In this document: positions 17,841-27,126 of the stretch, piece after piece
Numbering within the stretch: position 1 is the first letter of the stretch
Layout: every line of letters starts with the position of its first letter
Assembly: GCA_963422445.2 (NCBI GenBank)
Contig: OY729512.2
Span: 1,550,001 to 1,614,000 of the forward strand
Direction of reading: 5' to 3'
DNA: 64,000 nt
DNA from: G963422445 sp963422445
GTDB lineage: Bacteria > Pseudomonadota > Alphaproteobacteria > Thalassobaculales > Thalassobaculaceae
Notes under the pieces: model-generated
Told to the model about the DNA's origin: nothing
The model's input: the letters and a program-made list of their open reading frames with translations, nothing else
Database searches by the model: none
Translations under genes and position numbers: made by a program

Positions 17841-19067
17841 TCAGGTGGAGCGGTTGCGAAGATCGGCGACCGCTATCGCCAATCGGTCAAGGGCTTCGTC
17901 GACGATCGTGCGTGGGCAGGCGAGGTTGACGCGCTCGTAACCGGCCCCTCCGGGGCCGAAGATGACTCCTTCGTCGAAATAGAGGCACGCCTTGTTCAGT
18001 ATCAGATCCTCGAGCGCGTCCGCCGCAAGTCCGAGACGCCGGCAATCGAGCCAGAGAAGATAGGTTCCCTGAGGCTGGATCACGTCGATTTCGGGGATAC
18101 GCCGGTTCACGACGCTGGTCACCCGGGCAATGTTGGCAGCGACGTAAGCGAGCATGGCGTCGAGCCAGGGTCCTCCGGTCCGATAGGCGGTTTCCGTCGC
18201 GACCAGACTGAACGGGTTCATGCCGAACAGACCGTTGGCACGAATCGTGTTGGAAATCGCGGTCCGTACCGCTTCGTCCTTCACCATGATGTTGGAACAG
18301 TGGAGGCCAGCGAGATTGAAGGTCTTGCTGCCCGAAGTGCAGATAATGGCCCGGTTTACATGTACTGCGCCCAGGGTTCCGTAAGCGGTGAACCGGTTGC
18401 CGGGCAGAATCAGGTCGCCGTGGATTTCATCGGCTATGACAAACACATCGTTACGCAGACAGATATCGGCAAATCTGGTCAACTCATCCGGGTCCCAGAC
18501 CCGGCCCACAGGATTATGCGGCGAACACAGGATCGCGAATGTCGTTTTCGGATCGGCCGCCTTGCGTTCGAGATCGTCGAAGTCCATGCGGTACACGCCG
18601 TCTTCAAAACACAGCGGGTTGGTCACGACCCGGCCGCCATTATCGTCGATTCCCCAGTAAAATGGGTGGTAGACCGGTGGCTGGATCAGGACGCCGTCGC
18701 CCGGTTTGATCAGGCAGCGGAGCGCCATGTTTATTGTCGGGACGACGCCGGGCGTGGTCAGAATGCTGGACGGATCGACCGGCCAGTGGTGTCGCGCCTC
18801 CATCCATCCGATGACGGCCTCGGTATAGCTGTCGGGCTTGCCGGTATAGCCGTAGATGCCATGAGCGGCTCGCTCCACCAGCGCTTCGACAACGGTTTCG
18901 GGGCAGCCGAAGTCCATATCGGCAACCCACATGGGCAACACCCGGTTGTTGCCATGTCGGCTTTCTGTCGCGTCCCAACGCCGGACGGTTCCGTGTTCCG
19001 AGCGAAAGTCCCATTTGATCGAACTGGTGTTCTGGCGGTTGATGATCCGGTCGAAATCGAAATCCAT
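17841..19067 (-). CDS. MalY/PatB-family PLP aminotransferase (cystathionine beta-lyase-like)
   Basis: 408 residues. The start at 19067 has an AAGGAG ribosome-binding site and the family N-terminus MDFDFDRIINRQNTSS. Motifs: VLPMWVADMDFGCP near residue 45, SPHNPVGRVWDPDEL near 165, DEIHGDLILPG, and the PLP lysine in TSGSKTFNLAGLH. Such enzymes cleave C-S bonds in cystathionine or cysteine conjugates, releasing pyruvate and ammonia, and some act as regulators. Convergent with the PRISE-type gene (11 bp gap). Confidence 0.9.
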   Translation of the reverse strand: MDFDFDRIINRQNTSSIKWDFRSEHGTVRRWDATESRHGNNRVLPMWVADMDFGCPETVVEALVERAAHGIYGYTGKPDSYTEAVIGWMEARHHWPVDPSSILTTPGVVPTINMALRCLIKPGDGVLIQPPVYHPFYWGIDDNGGRVVTNPLCFEDGVYRMDFDDLERKAADPKTTFAILCSPHNPVGRVWDPDELTRFADICLRNDVFVIADEIHGDLILPGNRFTAYGTLGAVHVNRAIICTSGSKTFNLAGLHCSNIMVKDEAVRTAISNTIRANGLFGMNPFSLVATETAYRTGGPWLDAMLAYVAANIARVTSVVNRRIPEIDVIQPQGTYLLWLDCRRLGLAADALEDLILNKACLYFDEGVIFGPGGAGYERVNLACPRTIVDEALDRLAIAVADLRNRST

Positions 19068-19345
19068 TGAAACTCCTTCAGGCATGCCTAGTTTTCTGAT
19101 CGGTCGAAATATGGCAATTTGCACAGGTTGACAGACAACAACACTAGCATTCCGGGTTTTGCTCGCCGAGGAATTTCGCTGCAGTGACATCCGGTCGTTC
19201 CCGCTTAGCCTCTCCGCGCGACCGGGAGAGGCGGATGGGTCGACGTGAACTGTCATGCGGGACTGGAGGACGCCGTGCTTTCGTCCAGAAGCTGTCGTTT
19301 CGCTGGCGCGCCGCGAGGCTCGGAGCCTTTCTGTGCGCAGGATCC

Positions 19346-19897
19346 ATGACGTCTGGATGGCGTCCGATGTTTCGTGGATCTTTGCGGCTACTGCGGTACA
19401 GATTACTGATTCCGATGCTGCGCAGCAAGGAGGGTCCCCAATTCCGTGCCCGGGGGGTTCTGATCGGGTTGCTTTGCGCCATGACCCCGCTGGTGGGAGT
19501 ACAAATGGCGATGGTTGCCGGTGTCTGGGCGGTCCAGCGCCTGATCGTGCCAAACTGGCGCTTCAGCGTCGTGATCGCGATGGCTTGGACATGGGTGACC
19601 AATGTCTTCACCGTGCCGCCGCTGTATTACCTGTTCCTTCTGACCGGGCAGTTGATGCTAGGCCGCCGGGACAGGTCTATATCCTTCGATGCTTTTGCCG
19701 TGGAACTTGACAGCGTTCTGGAGACAGACGGTCATTTTCTCGAGGCAGTCTGGAACATTACCGTCGGGATGCTCCAGCTGTGGGGCTTGCCGATGTTTCT
19801 TGGGTGTATCCCCTGGGCCATCGCTTCGGGCTGGATTGGCTACCGCTGGTCGTTGCGGTTCATCAGCCGCCACCGCTCGGCGGCGGATGCAGGGTGA
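19346..19897 (+). CDS. DUF2062 membrane protein
   Basis: 183 residues from the ATG at 19346; a longer frame opens at 19184, but its first 54 residues are Arg-rich and unlike the family. The DUF2062 pattern is seen in RARGVLIGLLCAMTPLVGVQM and AWTWVTNVFTVPPLYYLF, with a final hydrophobic segment near LPMFLGCIPWAIASG. These are small inner-membrane proteins without a firm function. It is divergent from the MalY/PatB gene and followed by a repeat-rich gap. Confidence 0.75.
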   Translation: MTSGWRPMFRGSLRLLRYRLLIPMLRSKEGPQFRARGVLIGLLCAMTPLVGVQMAMVAGVWAVQRLIVPNWRFSVVIAMAWTWVTNVFTVPPLYYLFLLTGQLMLGRRDRSISFDAFAVELDSVLETDGHFLEAVWNITVGMLQLWGLPMFLGCIPWAIASGWIGYRWSLRFISRHRSAADAG

Positions 19898-19958
19898 ACG
19901 CGATAGAGCGGTTGCCAATGCTCGCCTAGCCGGATGACGAGGACATACGCGAATCACG

Positions 19959-20093
19959 CTAGTGGTTCGAATCTTTCACTTCGAACCACTGGAATATTGA
20001 GTTTATGGATCAACTTATCAAGACATTTGAATTAGTTACGGTTATCGAACCCTTGCAGGCCGAAGGACTCAAATGTCTCGGTCGATCCACTAG
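19959..20093. repeat. Small structured repeat, MITE-like, bounded by CTAGTGG/CCACTAG
   Basis: The unit opens with CTAGTGG at 19959 and closes with CCACTAG near 20093. Inside, AGTGGTTCGAA (19961-19971) and its exact complement (19980-19990) form a hairpin with an 8-nt loop, and AGACATTTGA (20021-20030) pairs exactly with TCAAATGTCT (20069-20078). It is AT-richer than its surroundings. A non-autonomous element or a structured RNA are both possible. Confidence 0.5.
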
Positions 20094-20201
20094 TCACCGA
20101 GCATCGTCAAGCTGGCAGCCCCGGTTTTGGTCTTCATCTGTTTCGGGTTGGCGTGGTCGTGACGCGTGTGTCTTTGCGACGCGGTTCGAGATTCTGCCGG
20201 T

Positions 20202-21368
20202 TCATTCGGCGGTCCGGGCCTTTTCGCGCAGGTCCTGCTTGTCGATTTCTGCCTGGACCGCCTCGGCGCCACGACCCGCGAACACCTCACGGTTGGCATG
20301 GCTGTAGTCGTAGCTCGCCCGCCGCAGCGTGTTCAGGTTCTGGAAATGCGGTGCCACATGGCGGGACATCAGCTCGTAATGCCGCTTGGTTGCGGTCCAG
20401 TCGGCCCAGTTATGAGCGAGTTCCAGATAAGCCCCGAACCCGCCTGTGCCGTTCTGCAGTTTTTCGATATACCGGATGACGTCATCCGGAGTCCCGATAC
20501 ACGCCATGTTGTTCTCCAACAGGTAGGATACGGGGTCGCCAATATCCGGTGGCACGATCGGGAAGGTTGTGACTTCGCGGAAATACCGTGCCCATTTCTC
20601 AAGTCCGAACTGAACGTTCTTGAGCGCCTGTTCACGGGTATCGGCGATATGGGCGAGGGTAACCACACGCCACCCTTCCCGGCTTACGCTTTTGCCGTTT
20701 TCGGCCGCGGTTCTTTCACAGAGAAGCCAGTTGTTGGCATGATGGGCGAGCGCCTCGTCCGAGGTTCCGCCGATCGACAACATGCCAAGTCCATGTTTGC
20801 CGGCTGCCAGGGCACCCGACGGCGACCGTGCGCAAGCTACTGCCATTTCCATATGTGGGCGGGTATAGCACGGCAGTTGCAACTGGCATTCCCGCATCTC
20901 GAACCAGTCGGTCTTTGCCGTCACCACCTCGTCATTGATGAGCGGCATGATGACGTCCAGCGCCTCGTTCATTCGCTGGCGTTGATCCGCCGGATCAATG
21001 CCCATCCGGAATGCGTCCCCGACCAGCGCACCCGGCCCGACGCCGAACATTGCCCGTCCCCTGGTCATGTGGTCAAGTTGTACCATGCGGTCAACGGTCA
21101 TGAACGGATGATGGTAGGGCAGCGAGACCACACCGGTTCCGAGGCGGATATGCTTGGTCCGTTCGGCGGCAGCGGCAATGAAGACTTCCGGCGAGGCGAT
21201 GATCTCGAAACCGCCCGAGTGATGTTCCCCGACCCAGACCTCGTCATATCCGAGGTGATCAAGATGCTCGATCAGTTCCATGTCGCGATCGAGTGCATTG
21301 GTCGGATTTTCCTCAAGCGCGTGGAACGGCGCCAGGAAAATGCCCAAGCGAAGCCGTTTGTTGGCCAC
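20202..21368 (-). CDS. LLM-class flavin-dependent monooxygenase
   Basis: 388 residues, a TIM-barrel luciferase-like protein that uses reduced FMN to oxygenate a substrate. Evidence: LRLGIFLAPFHALEENP at the start, YDEVWVGEHHSGGFEI near residue 45 and HIRLGTGVVSLPYHHPF near 75, all typical of the family and similar in style to limonene-1,2-monooxygenase-like proteins. The C-terminal part (LAHNWADWTATKRHYELM) is also family-like. It lies in the same direction as the DMT exporter and a second LLM enzyme but is separated by 126 bp. Substrate unknown. Confidence 0.88.
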   Translation of the reverse strand: MANKRLRLGIFLAPFHALEENPTNALDRDMELIEHLDHLGYDEVWVGEHHSGGFEIIASPEVFIAAAAERTKHIRLGTGVVSLPYHHPFMTVDRMVQLDHMTRGRAMFGVGPGALVGDAFRMGIDPADQRQRMNEALDVIMPLINDEVVTAKTDWFEMRECQLQLPCYTRPHMEMAVACARSPSGALAAGKHGLGMLSIGGTSDEALAHHANNWLLCERTAAENGKSVSREGWRVVTLAHIADTREQALKNVQFGLEKWARYFREVTTFPIVPPDIGDPVSYLLENNMACIGTPDDVIRYIEKLQNGTGGFGAYLELAHNWADWTATKRHYELMSRHVAPHFQNLNTLRRASYDYSHANREVFAGRGAEAVQAEIDKQDLREKARTAE

Positions 21369-21494
21369 CGGGTATTCCTCCTGTTGGGTTGGAGCAACGA
21401 GTGCCCGCGCATCTTAGCGGTCTGCCGGCGGGTCTGATAGGGCGCATGGTCCAGAATCAGCAATTGAAGCATGTCGGTGATGCCTGAAGGCCGT

Positions 21495-22385
21495 TTACAG
21501 GCCGCGAGCGGAGTGAAGATTGAGCCCGAGGGCCACGACGATCAGGCCGAGCGCGGCGATTTCATGCCAGCCGACAGTTTCATAGGGCAGCAGCGTGCTT
21601 GCGAGAACCCCGACCACCGGCACCGCGAGGGTGCCGAGTCCGGAGACCGAGGCGGGAAAGGCGGCGACTACGCGGAACCAGGCGAAATAGGCGAGCACAT
21701 TGGAAATGATAATATTGAAGACCAGTCCGCTCCAGCTCAGCATCGTGACGATGCCAAGATCGGGCCAGCGTCCGACCAGAGGACAGATCAGGATCACCGG
21801 AATTGATCCCAGCACAAGCTGCCATCCCGCGACGACAGTCGGATCGATGGTCCATTGTACCCGTTTGATCCAGACTGTCCCGAGCCCGAATGCGATCGCA
21901 CCGATCAATGTGCAGCCGGCGCCAGTCCAGGCGTCCCGTTGCGTCGTGAAGTCCTGACTTACCAACACGCACAGCCCGAGCAGACCAAGGCCGAGGGCCA
22001 TGACGCGAAGCAGTGTCGGACGTTCTCCCAACAGGGGCCACGCGAACAGCATTGCCCATAACGGCATGGTGTAGACTACGACCACGGTTCGTCCCGCGGA
22101 AAACAAGTCGATGCCGACCGTCATGCCGATCTGGAAGATTGTCATGTTGAGGATCGCCGCGATCACGAGATCGCGCCATAGTTTGCGCGGTACCCTGACC
22201 GGATGACCGGCGGCGACCGCCAGCGCCAGGAGAAGCAGGCCGGCTACGGCCATGATGAAGGCCCGACCAGTCCAGACGTCGATCGACCGCAGGACCAGAC
22301 TGGTTGCGGGATAACTGAACCCCCAACAAAACCAAACCGTCACGAGCAGAACAAAGCCGGTTCGTCGGGACACCGGATCGGTCAT
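21495..22385 (-). CDS. DMT-superfamily transporter (EamA type)
   Basis: 296 residues with about ten hydrophobic helices and duplicated EamA domains. The start at 22385 (MTDPVSRRTGFVLLVTVWFC) leads into helix 1, and its ATG shares ATGA with the stop of the upstream LLM gene, so the two are translationally coupled. The first repeat contains FSYPATSLVLRSIDVWTGRA and the second ends YETVGWHEIAALGLIV. It may move the substrate or product of the luciferase-like enzyme. Confidence 0.85.
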   Translation of the reverse strand: MTDPVSRRTGFVLLVTVWFCWGFSYPATSLVLRSIDVWTGRAFIMAVAGLLLLALAVAAGHPVRVPRKLWRDLVIAAILNMTIFQIGMTVGIDLFSAGRTVVVVYTMPLWAMLFAWPLLGERPTLLRVMALGLGLLGLCVLVSQDFTTQRDAWTGAGCTLIGAIAFGLGTVWIKRVQWTIDPTVVAGWQLVLGSIPVILICPLVGRWPDLGIVTMLSWSGLVFNIIISNVLAYFAWFRVVAAFPASVSGLGTLAVPVVGVLASTLLPYETVGWHEIAALGLIVVALGLNLHSARGL

Positions 22386-23500
22386 GTCGGCGCGGAACCA
22401 AACCGGTGGCGCTGACCCGCCTGTTCCATCAGTGGCATGACCTGGTCGATCCATTGACGGGTTTCGCCGAGGTAATCGACGAAGGACAGCAGTATGCCAT
22501 CGACGCCTATCGTCGAAAGCCGGTCCATCCGGTCGACAATCTGCTCTGCTGTGCCGACCAGTGGATAGCCACCGTGGCCAGCTTTGAAGTGGAACCTGAA
22601 CGCCTCCATCACGGCCGGCTCCAAGGTCGCGGACTGGATGCCGAAAATGTCAAGCATGTTGGTGACCGCGGTATCATCGCCACGATCGACAACGTAGTGA
22701 TGCAGATAGTCCAAAGCTTCGCGTTCGGTGTCCCGGCACACGACATAACCATGAATCCAACATTGCGATGTCCGCCCGAGATCGGCTGCAAGAGTCTTGA
22801 GATGAGCAATCTGGGCAGCGTCGCTGTCTTCGTTCTTCTGTGGCAGCATCACGAAGTTCATGTCCGCATGGCGAGCCGAAAACGCCTGACCGAGCGGCGA
22901 ACTTCCGGCATTCATGATCGGCGGACGCGGCGATTGCAGCGGCTTCGGCTGGCTCCACAGCGACGTCCCGTGGAAGAAATCTCCATTAAAATCAAATTCT
23001 TCGTCTTTTGTCCACAGCTTTTTGACCAGAGTGATCCATTCATCGGCGTACTCGTAACGCCGGTTACGGTCCCGCCACTCCGCGCCAAACATTTCGAATT
23101 CGTTGCGGAACCATCCGGCAACCAGATTGAGCGCGAAGCGTCCGCCCGACACATGATCGGCCGTCGCGGCCATCTTGGCAGCCGCGACCGGATGGATCAG
23201 CGGCGCGTGCACGGTGGCAAAGACGGTGCAATAGCTTGTTATTGCGCCGATACCCGACGCCCAGGTAAAGCTCTCGAAGGTCCGGTTGTTGAAATTGGTC
23301 TCGCCGCCATATCCCTTCCAGCGGCCGACTGGGAGCAACGCCTCCATGCCGGCAGCGTCGACCATGCGGGCCAGCGCGGCGTTGTCAGTCCAGGTCATGG
23401 GCCAAGCGCCATCTGCCGTCGTCACGGTCGAACCGTGCGAGCAATTGAACGCCATCACGCCGAGTTTCACACGGTTGTTGCTGTAGAGCGCATTGATCAT
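22382..23500 (-). CDS. LLM-class flavin-dependent monooxygenase, RutA/sulfone-monooxygenase-like
   Basis: 372 residues. The start at 23500 gives MINALYSNNRVKLGVMAFNC; upstream in-frame sequence overlaps the divergent promoter. The motifs FATVHAPLIHPVAAAKMAAT and SGGRFALNLVAGWFRNEFEM are typical of RutA, alkanesulfonate and dimethylsulfone monooxygenases. These use FMNH2 and oxygen to open or cleave N-heterocycles or C-S bonds. Together with the nearby RidA-like gene this recalls a pyrimidine-catabolism (Rut) arrangement, but no other Rut genes are present, so the substrate is open. Confidence 0.87.
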   Translation of the reverse strand: MINALYSNNRVKLGVMAFNCSHGSTVTTADGAWPMTWTDNAALARMVDAAGMEALLPVGRWKGYGGETNFNNRTFESFTWASGIGAITSYCTVFATVHAPLIHPVAAAKMAATADHVSGGRFALNLVAGWFRNEFEMFGAEWRDRNRRYEYADEWITLVKKLWTKDEEFDFNGDFFHGTSLWSQPKPLQSPRPPIMNAGSSPLGQAFSARHADMNFVMLPQKNEDSDAAQIAHLKTLAADLGRTSQCWIHGYVVCRDTEREALDYLHHYVVDRGDDTAVTNMLDIFGIQSATLEPAVMEAFRFHFKAGHGGYPLVGTAEQIVDRMDRLSTIGVDGILLSFVDYLGETRQWIDQVMPLMEQAGQRHRFGSAPT

Positions 23501-23643
23501 GATGCGACAGTACCTGCGACCCATGCCGTGTCCAAGGCTGTCATGATCAAATGGCCGGCCTGTCAATTCAACTGTGGGCAGCGGGCGTATTCCGCAGTAT
23601 GGTTCCGTGCCAGTCTGCGACAATAGGTGACAGGAGACAGTGC

Positions 23644-24510
23644 ATGGTGATCGAAAAGCGCCCTTTCGGACGGACCGGGCATCTGAGTTCAGCGATCATC
23701 TTCGGGGCGGCTGCGCTCGGCAAGGTGGATCAGGCGGCAGCCGATCGGGCGCTTGATCTGTTGCTGGAGTTTGGCGTCAATCATATCGATACGGCCGCCG
23801 CCTATGGCGACGCCGAACTGCGTATCGGACCATGGATGGACCGGCATCGGGAGGCGTTTTTCCTCGCAACCAAGACCCGGGACCGGGGTTATCTAGCCGC
23901 TCGCGACAGCATTCACCGTTCGCTTGACCGATTGCGTACCGATATCATCGATCTTCTGCAACTGCACGCGCTGATGCATCCGGACGAGTGGGACGTGGCG
24001 ATGAGTGAGGATGGAGCGCTGCGTGCCGCCGTTGAGGCACGGGATGCCGGGCTTGTTCGGTTTATTGGCGTGACCGGACATGGCTGGAATGTGGCGGCGA
24101 TGCATCGCAGGTCGCTCGCCCGGTTCGATTTCGACTCGATCCTGATGCCCTATAACTGGGTGACGGCCCATCACGTGACCTATGCGGACGATTTCGAGAG
24201 GACGCTGGCGCTCTGCCGCGAGCGCAATGTCGCCGTGCAGACCATCAAGAGTCTCGCCCGCGGGCCATGGGCTGCGGGCGTTATCAAGCGGCGGACGACC
24301 TGGTACGAACCTCTGGAAGCGGAAGAGGATATCCGGGTCGCGGTTCATTATGTCCTGGGGCGTTCCGGCATCTTCCTCAATTCGGTCGGAGATCTCGGCC
24401 TGTTGCCGTCCGTGTTGCGGGCGGCGTCGGAGCGGGTCGAGATACCGGACGATGCTGTGATGGCGGCGCAAAGCGAACGCACCGGCCTGTCTTCGATTTT
24501 CGGACTCTGA
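23644..24510 (+). CDS. Aldo/keto reductase family protein
   Basis: 288 residues; ATG at 23644 is preceded by AGGAG. The AKR barrel is recognised from NHIDTAAAYGDAELRIG near residue 44, the active-site-like lysine in FLATKTRDRGY, RSLDRLRTDIIDLLQLHAL, and a second lysine in VAVQTIKSLARGPW. Such proteins reduce carbonyls with NADPH. It is divergent from the LLM/DMT pair with about 140 bp between starts, and is followed by a DUF2000 gene 6 bp later. Confidence 0.88.
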   Translation: MVIEKRPFGRTGHLSSAIIFGAAALGKVDQAAADRALDLLLEFGVNHIDTAAAYGDAELRIGPWMDRHREAFFLATKTRDRGYLAARDSIHRSLDRLRTDIIDLLQLHALMHPDEWDVAMSEDGALRAAVEARDAGLVRFIGVTGHGWNVAAMHRRSLARFDFDSILMPYNWVTAHHVTYADDFERTLALCRERNVAVQTIKSLARGPWAAGVIKRRTTWYEPLEAEEDIRVAVHYVLGRSGIFLNSVGDLGLLPSVLRAASERVEIPDDAVMAAQSERTGLSSIFGL

Positions 24511-24516
24511 CCGGCC

Positions 24517-24927
24517 ATGCAGTTCGACACCAAGATCGCCTTCGTCTTGCGTGAGGATCTTGCGGTCTGGCAGAAACTGAACGTGACAGCATTCCTCACC
24601 ACAGGACTCATCGGAACGAACGGTAGCCTGATCGGTGAGGACTACGAAGACGCAGCGGGTAATTTTTATTCTCCGTTGCTGATCCAGCCGGTGATCATAT
24701 TGTCGGCCGATGGTAACCGGCTGCAGACGATCTATCGCCGGGCCATGGATCGCGGTGTGCGATTGTCACTCTATATCGAGGACATGTTTGCAACCGGGCA
24801 TGACGCAGCCAACCGGATGACAGTGAAGGCGCGGCTGCCGGACGATATGCCGGTCGTCGGTCTCGGCTTTCGGGACGACCGCAAAGTCGTCGACAAGATT
24901 ACCAAGGGTGCAAAGATGCACATATGA
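24517..24927 (+). CDS. DUF2000 family protein
   Basis: 136 residues, the normal size for DUF2000, which is structurally related to peptidyl-tRNA hydrolase 2. Family features: MQFDTKIAFVLREDLAVWQK, SPLLIQPVIILSADG, and VVGLGFRDDRKVVDKIT at the end. Function is unknown. It sits six bases after the aldo/keto reductase stop and 16 bp before the RidA-like start, so the three genes are probably one transcript. Confidence 0.8.
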   Translation: MQFDTKIAFVLREDLAVWQKLNVTAFLTTGLIGTNGSLIGEDYEDAAGNFYSPLLIQPVIILSADGNRLQTIYRRAMDRGVRLSLYIEDMFATGHDAANRMTVKARLPDDMPVVGLGFRDDRKVVDKITKGAKMHI

Positions 24928-24943
24928 AACCGGGAGAGATATC

Positions 24944-25408
24944 ATGAGTGCCGAACAACGCCTGCAGAACCTGGGAATCGTCCTGCCGAAAGCTTCCCCG
25001 CCCGCAGGATCCTATGCGAAGGTCGTCTTGCTCGATAGCTTTGCCCATCTGGCGGGGCAGGGGCCGCGCGATCCCGATGGCCGGCCGGTGACCGGACGGG
25101 TGCCGACGGAACTGACGGTCGAGGAGGCCGTTGCCGCGGCCCGTAATGTCGGTCTGAATTCCCTGGCAGCGCTGCGTGAGGCGATCGGATCGCTGGATCG
25201 GGTCGCCCAGGTCGTCCGCACGTTCGGGATGGTGAATGCGGAAACCGGGTTCACGCAGCATCCGAAAGTGATCGACGGTTTTTCCGATCTGATGATCGAC
25301 GTATTCGGCGAAGCGGGTCGAGGAGCACGGTCCGCGGTTGGCATGGGCTCGCTGCCGTTCAACATCCCGGTCGAGGTTGAAATGACAGTGCGGTTGAAGG
25401 AAACTTGA
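24944..25408 (+). CDS. RidA/YjgF/YER057c/UK114 family protein
   Basis: 154 residues. RidA proteins hydrolyse reactive enamine/imine intermediates formed by PLP enzymes or by ring opening. The ATG at 24944 has a GGGAGAG ribosome-binding site. Motifs: AHLAGQGPRDPDGRPVTG, EEAVAAARNVGLNSLAALRE, and the C-terminal GMGSLPFNIPVEVEMTVRL. The family arginine seen in many hydrolytic members is not clear in the last motif, so this may be a non-archetypal subgroup. It closes the AKR-DUF2000-RidA operon. Confidence 0.87.
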   Translation: MSAEQRLQNLGIVLPKASPPAGSYAKVVLLDSFAHLAGQGPRDPDGRPVTGRVPTELTVEEAVAAARNVGLNSLAALREAIGSLDRVAQVVRTFGMVNAETGFTQHPKVIDGFSDLMIDVFGEAGRGARSAVGMGSLPFNIPVEVEMTVRLKET

Positions 25409-25504
25409 ACCGGTTGCTGCAGCCTCTGCCGGTCCGGATGGTCTCTGGACTCCGCGTTTTCGGACTATGCAGGGTTCTGCCGAAATCCGGGCTGTTGATC
25501 GATC

Positions 25505-25670
25505 TCATGACAACGGTTTCCTGTTTCGCTCCGGTGTTCTCTGCAGTGCCGGGTTCTCGCGATACAGGATGCAGACACTGGCCACGAGGATCAGCGTCAT
25601 CCCGATGCAGGCTATAAGGTGCGGTTTGTGTCCTCAGAACGGCAGGTTCCATGCGAGGGCCATTGGAAGG
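25505..25670 (-). pseudogene. Truncated 3' end of a DMT-type transporter, cut by an IS
   Basis: The minus strand between the IS boundary and a stop at 25505 encodes LPMALAWNLPF, then a stop, then HLIACIGMTLILVASVCILY, ending NRKPLS. This matches the last two helices of an EamA transporter. The start of the gene is missing beyond the IS. It marks the probable left boundary of the accessory island. Confidence 0.5.
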
Positions 25671-27126
25671 CAGCAATTCTCCTTTTGGAGTTATCGGGGT
25701 TTTTCAAAGGCTTGGAGATGTGATTCAAGCTGTTGTATGAAGCGTCTTGAACGATATATAGAAGTGGTGTGGAAGCGGTGCGCGGCGTTGCCCGACAAGC
25801 GCTCGGGAAGCAACACGCGCTATACCATGAGAGACATCGGGCTTGCGGCGTTTTCGGTGTTTTTCGTGCAGAGCCCGTCGTTTCTGGCGCATCAGCGCCT
25901 GCTGTCGGCGCAGCGCGGCGCTTCGAACGCCGGGACGCTGTTCGGCATGGAGCGGATTCCGTGCGACAGCCATATCCGGCGGATGCTGGATGGGGCGCCG
26001 ACGGATCATTTCGACGCGGTGTTTCCGGCGCTTGTCGATGACCTGGATGGCGCCGGTGCCTTGTCGGGTCTGCGCTGCCTGGACGATCGGGTGTTGATCG
26101 CGCTGGACGGCTCGGAGCCTTTCCGTTCCGGCACGATCCACTGCGCGCACTGCTCGACGCGCCGGCGGGGCGAGGAGGTGGAGTATTTCCACAGCTTTGT
26201 CGGCGCCGCTCTGGTGGCGCCGGGGCAGCGCCGCGCCTTGCCTCTGGCGCCGGAGTTCGTGCGCCCGCAAGACGGCTCGGCGCAGCAGGACTGCGAGAGC
26301 CGCGCGGCGCAGCGCTGGCTGGCCCGCCTGGGGCCTTGTGTGGCCGGGCTGAGACCGGTCTATCTGGGCGACGATCTCTATTCCCGCCAGCCGATCTGCG
26401 AGGCGGTGCGCGCCGCGGGCGGGAGCTTCATCTTCGTGTGCAAGCCGTCCAGCCACAAGACGTTGAGCGAATACACTCATGGCGTCGTGCTGGACGAGGT
26501 GTGCCAGACCGTGGGCAGGGGCGCGGCCAGGCGCCGCCAGCGCTATCGCTGGATGAATGGCGTGCCGCTGCGCGACGGCGCCGACGCGCTCGCCGTCAAC
26601 TGGCTGGAGGTCGAGATCGCCAAGCCCGACGGCAAGGTGACCTACCGCAACAGCTTCGTCACCGACCTTGCCGTCACGCGAGACACCGCCGCCGCCATCG
26701 CCGCCTGCGGGCGTGCCCGCTGGAAGATCGAGAACGAGACCTTCAACGTCCTGAAGACCAATGGCTACAACCTCGAACACAATTTCGGGCATGGCAGCCA
26801 GACACTGGCCAGCATCCTGGTCGTGCTCAATCTGCTGGCCTTCGCCCTGCACACGGCCTGCGACCTGATCGAAGCATCCTGGCGGCGGGCGCGGCACGCA
26901 CTCGGAGCCCGAAGGCGCCTGTTCGAGCACATCCGCACGATCACCGCCTACCATGTCTTCGCGTCATGGGCAGTCCTCATGAAAACCGTCATCACGGGCC
27001 TCCCCCCTCCCGCAAACGCCTGATCCCCGGCCCCCGCGCCAAGCCCATCCCTCCAACCGCAAAACCGCCAAAAAACCAACACGAAAGGCCGCAATGCAAC
27101 GAAAAACGCCATAAGGAGAATTGCTG
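25671..27126 (+). mobile_element. ISNCY-like insertion sequence, apparently intact
   Basis: 1456-bp element with perfect 14-bp terminal inverted repeats (CAGCAATTCTCCTT at 25671 and its complement ending at 27126). It carries one full-length transposase gene. No target duplication is obvious, and the transporter remnant on its left has no counterpart on its right, suggesting a flanking deletion. Confidence 0.85.
25737..27023 (+). CDS. ISNCY-like transposase
   Basis: 428 residues, a DDE-type transposase of the kind labelled ISNCY. The ATG at 25737 gives MKRLERYIEVVWKRCAALP. Acidic motif regions are RVLIALDGSEPF near residue 120, VYLGDDLYSRQPICEAV near residue 208, and RARWKIENETFNVLKTNGYN near 330. 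Intact reading frame and perfect element ends suggest it could still be active. Confidence 0.85.
   Translation: MKRLERYIEVVWKRCAALPDKRSGSNTRYTMRDIGLAAFSVFFVQSPSFLAHQRLLSAQRGASNAGTLFGMERIPCDSHIRRMLDGAPTDHFDAVFPALVDDLDGAGALSGLRCLDDRVLIALDGSEPFRSGTIHCAHCSTRRRGEEVEYFHSFVGAALVAPGQRRALPLAPEFVRPQDGSAQQDCESRAAQRWLARLGPCVAGLRPVYLGDDLYSRQPICEAVRAAGGSFIFVCKPSSHKTLSEYTHGVVLDEVCQTVGRGAARRRQRYRWMNGVPLRDGADALAVNWLEVEIAKPDGKVTYRNSFVTDLAVTRDTAAAIAACGRARWKIENETFNVLKTNGYNLEHNFGHGSQTLASILVVLNLLAFALHTACDLIEASWRRARHALGARRRLFEHIRTITAYHVFASWAVLMKTVITGLPPPANA

Noticed and set aside
17832..19070. 412-residue plus-strand frame opposite the MalY/PatB gene
   Set aside because: The minus strand encodes a complete PLP enzyme with motifs and a ribosome-binding site; the plus frame is its mirror in GC-rich DNA.
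22406..23626. 406-residue plus-strand frame opposite the second luciferase-like gene
   Set aside because: Mirror frame of a gene with strong family motifs.
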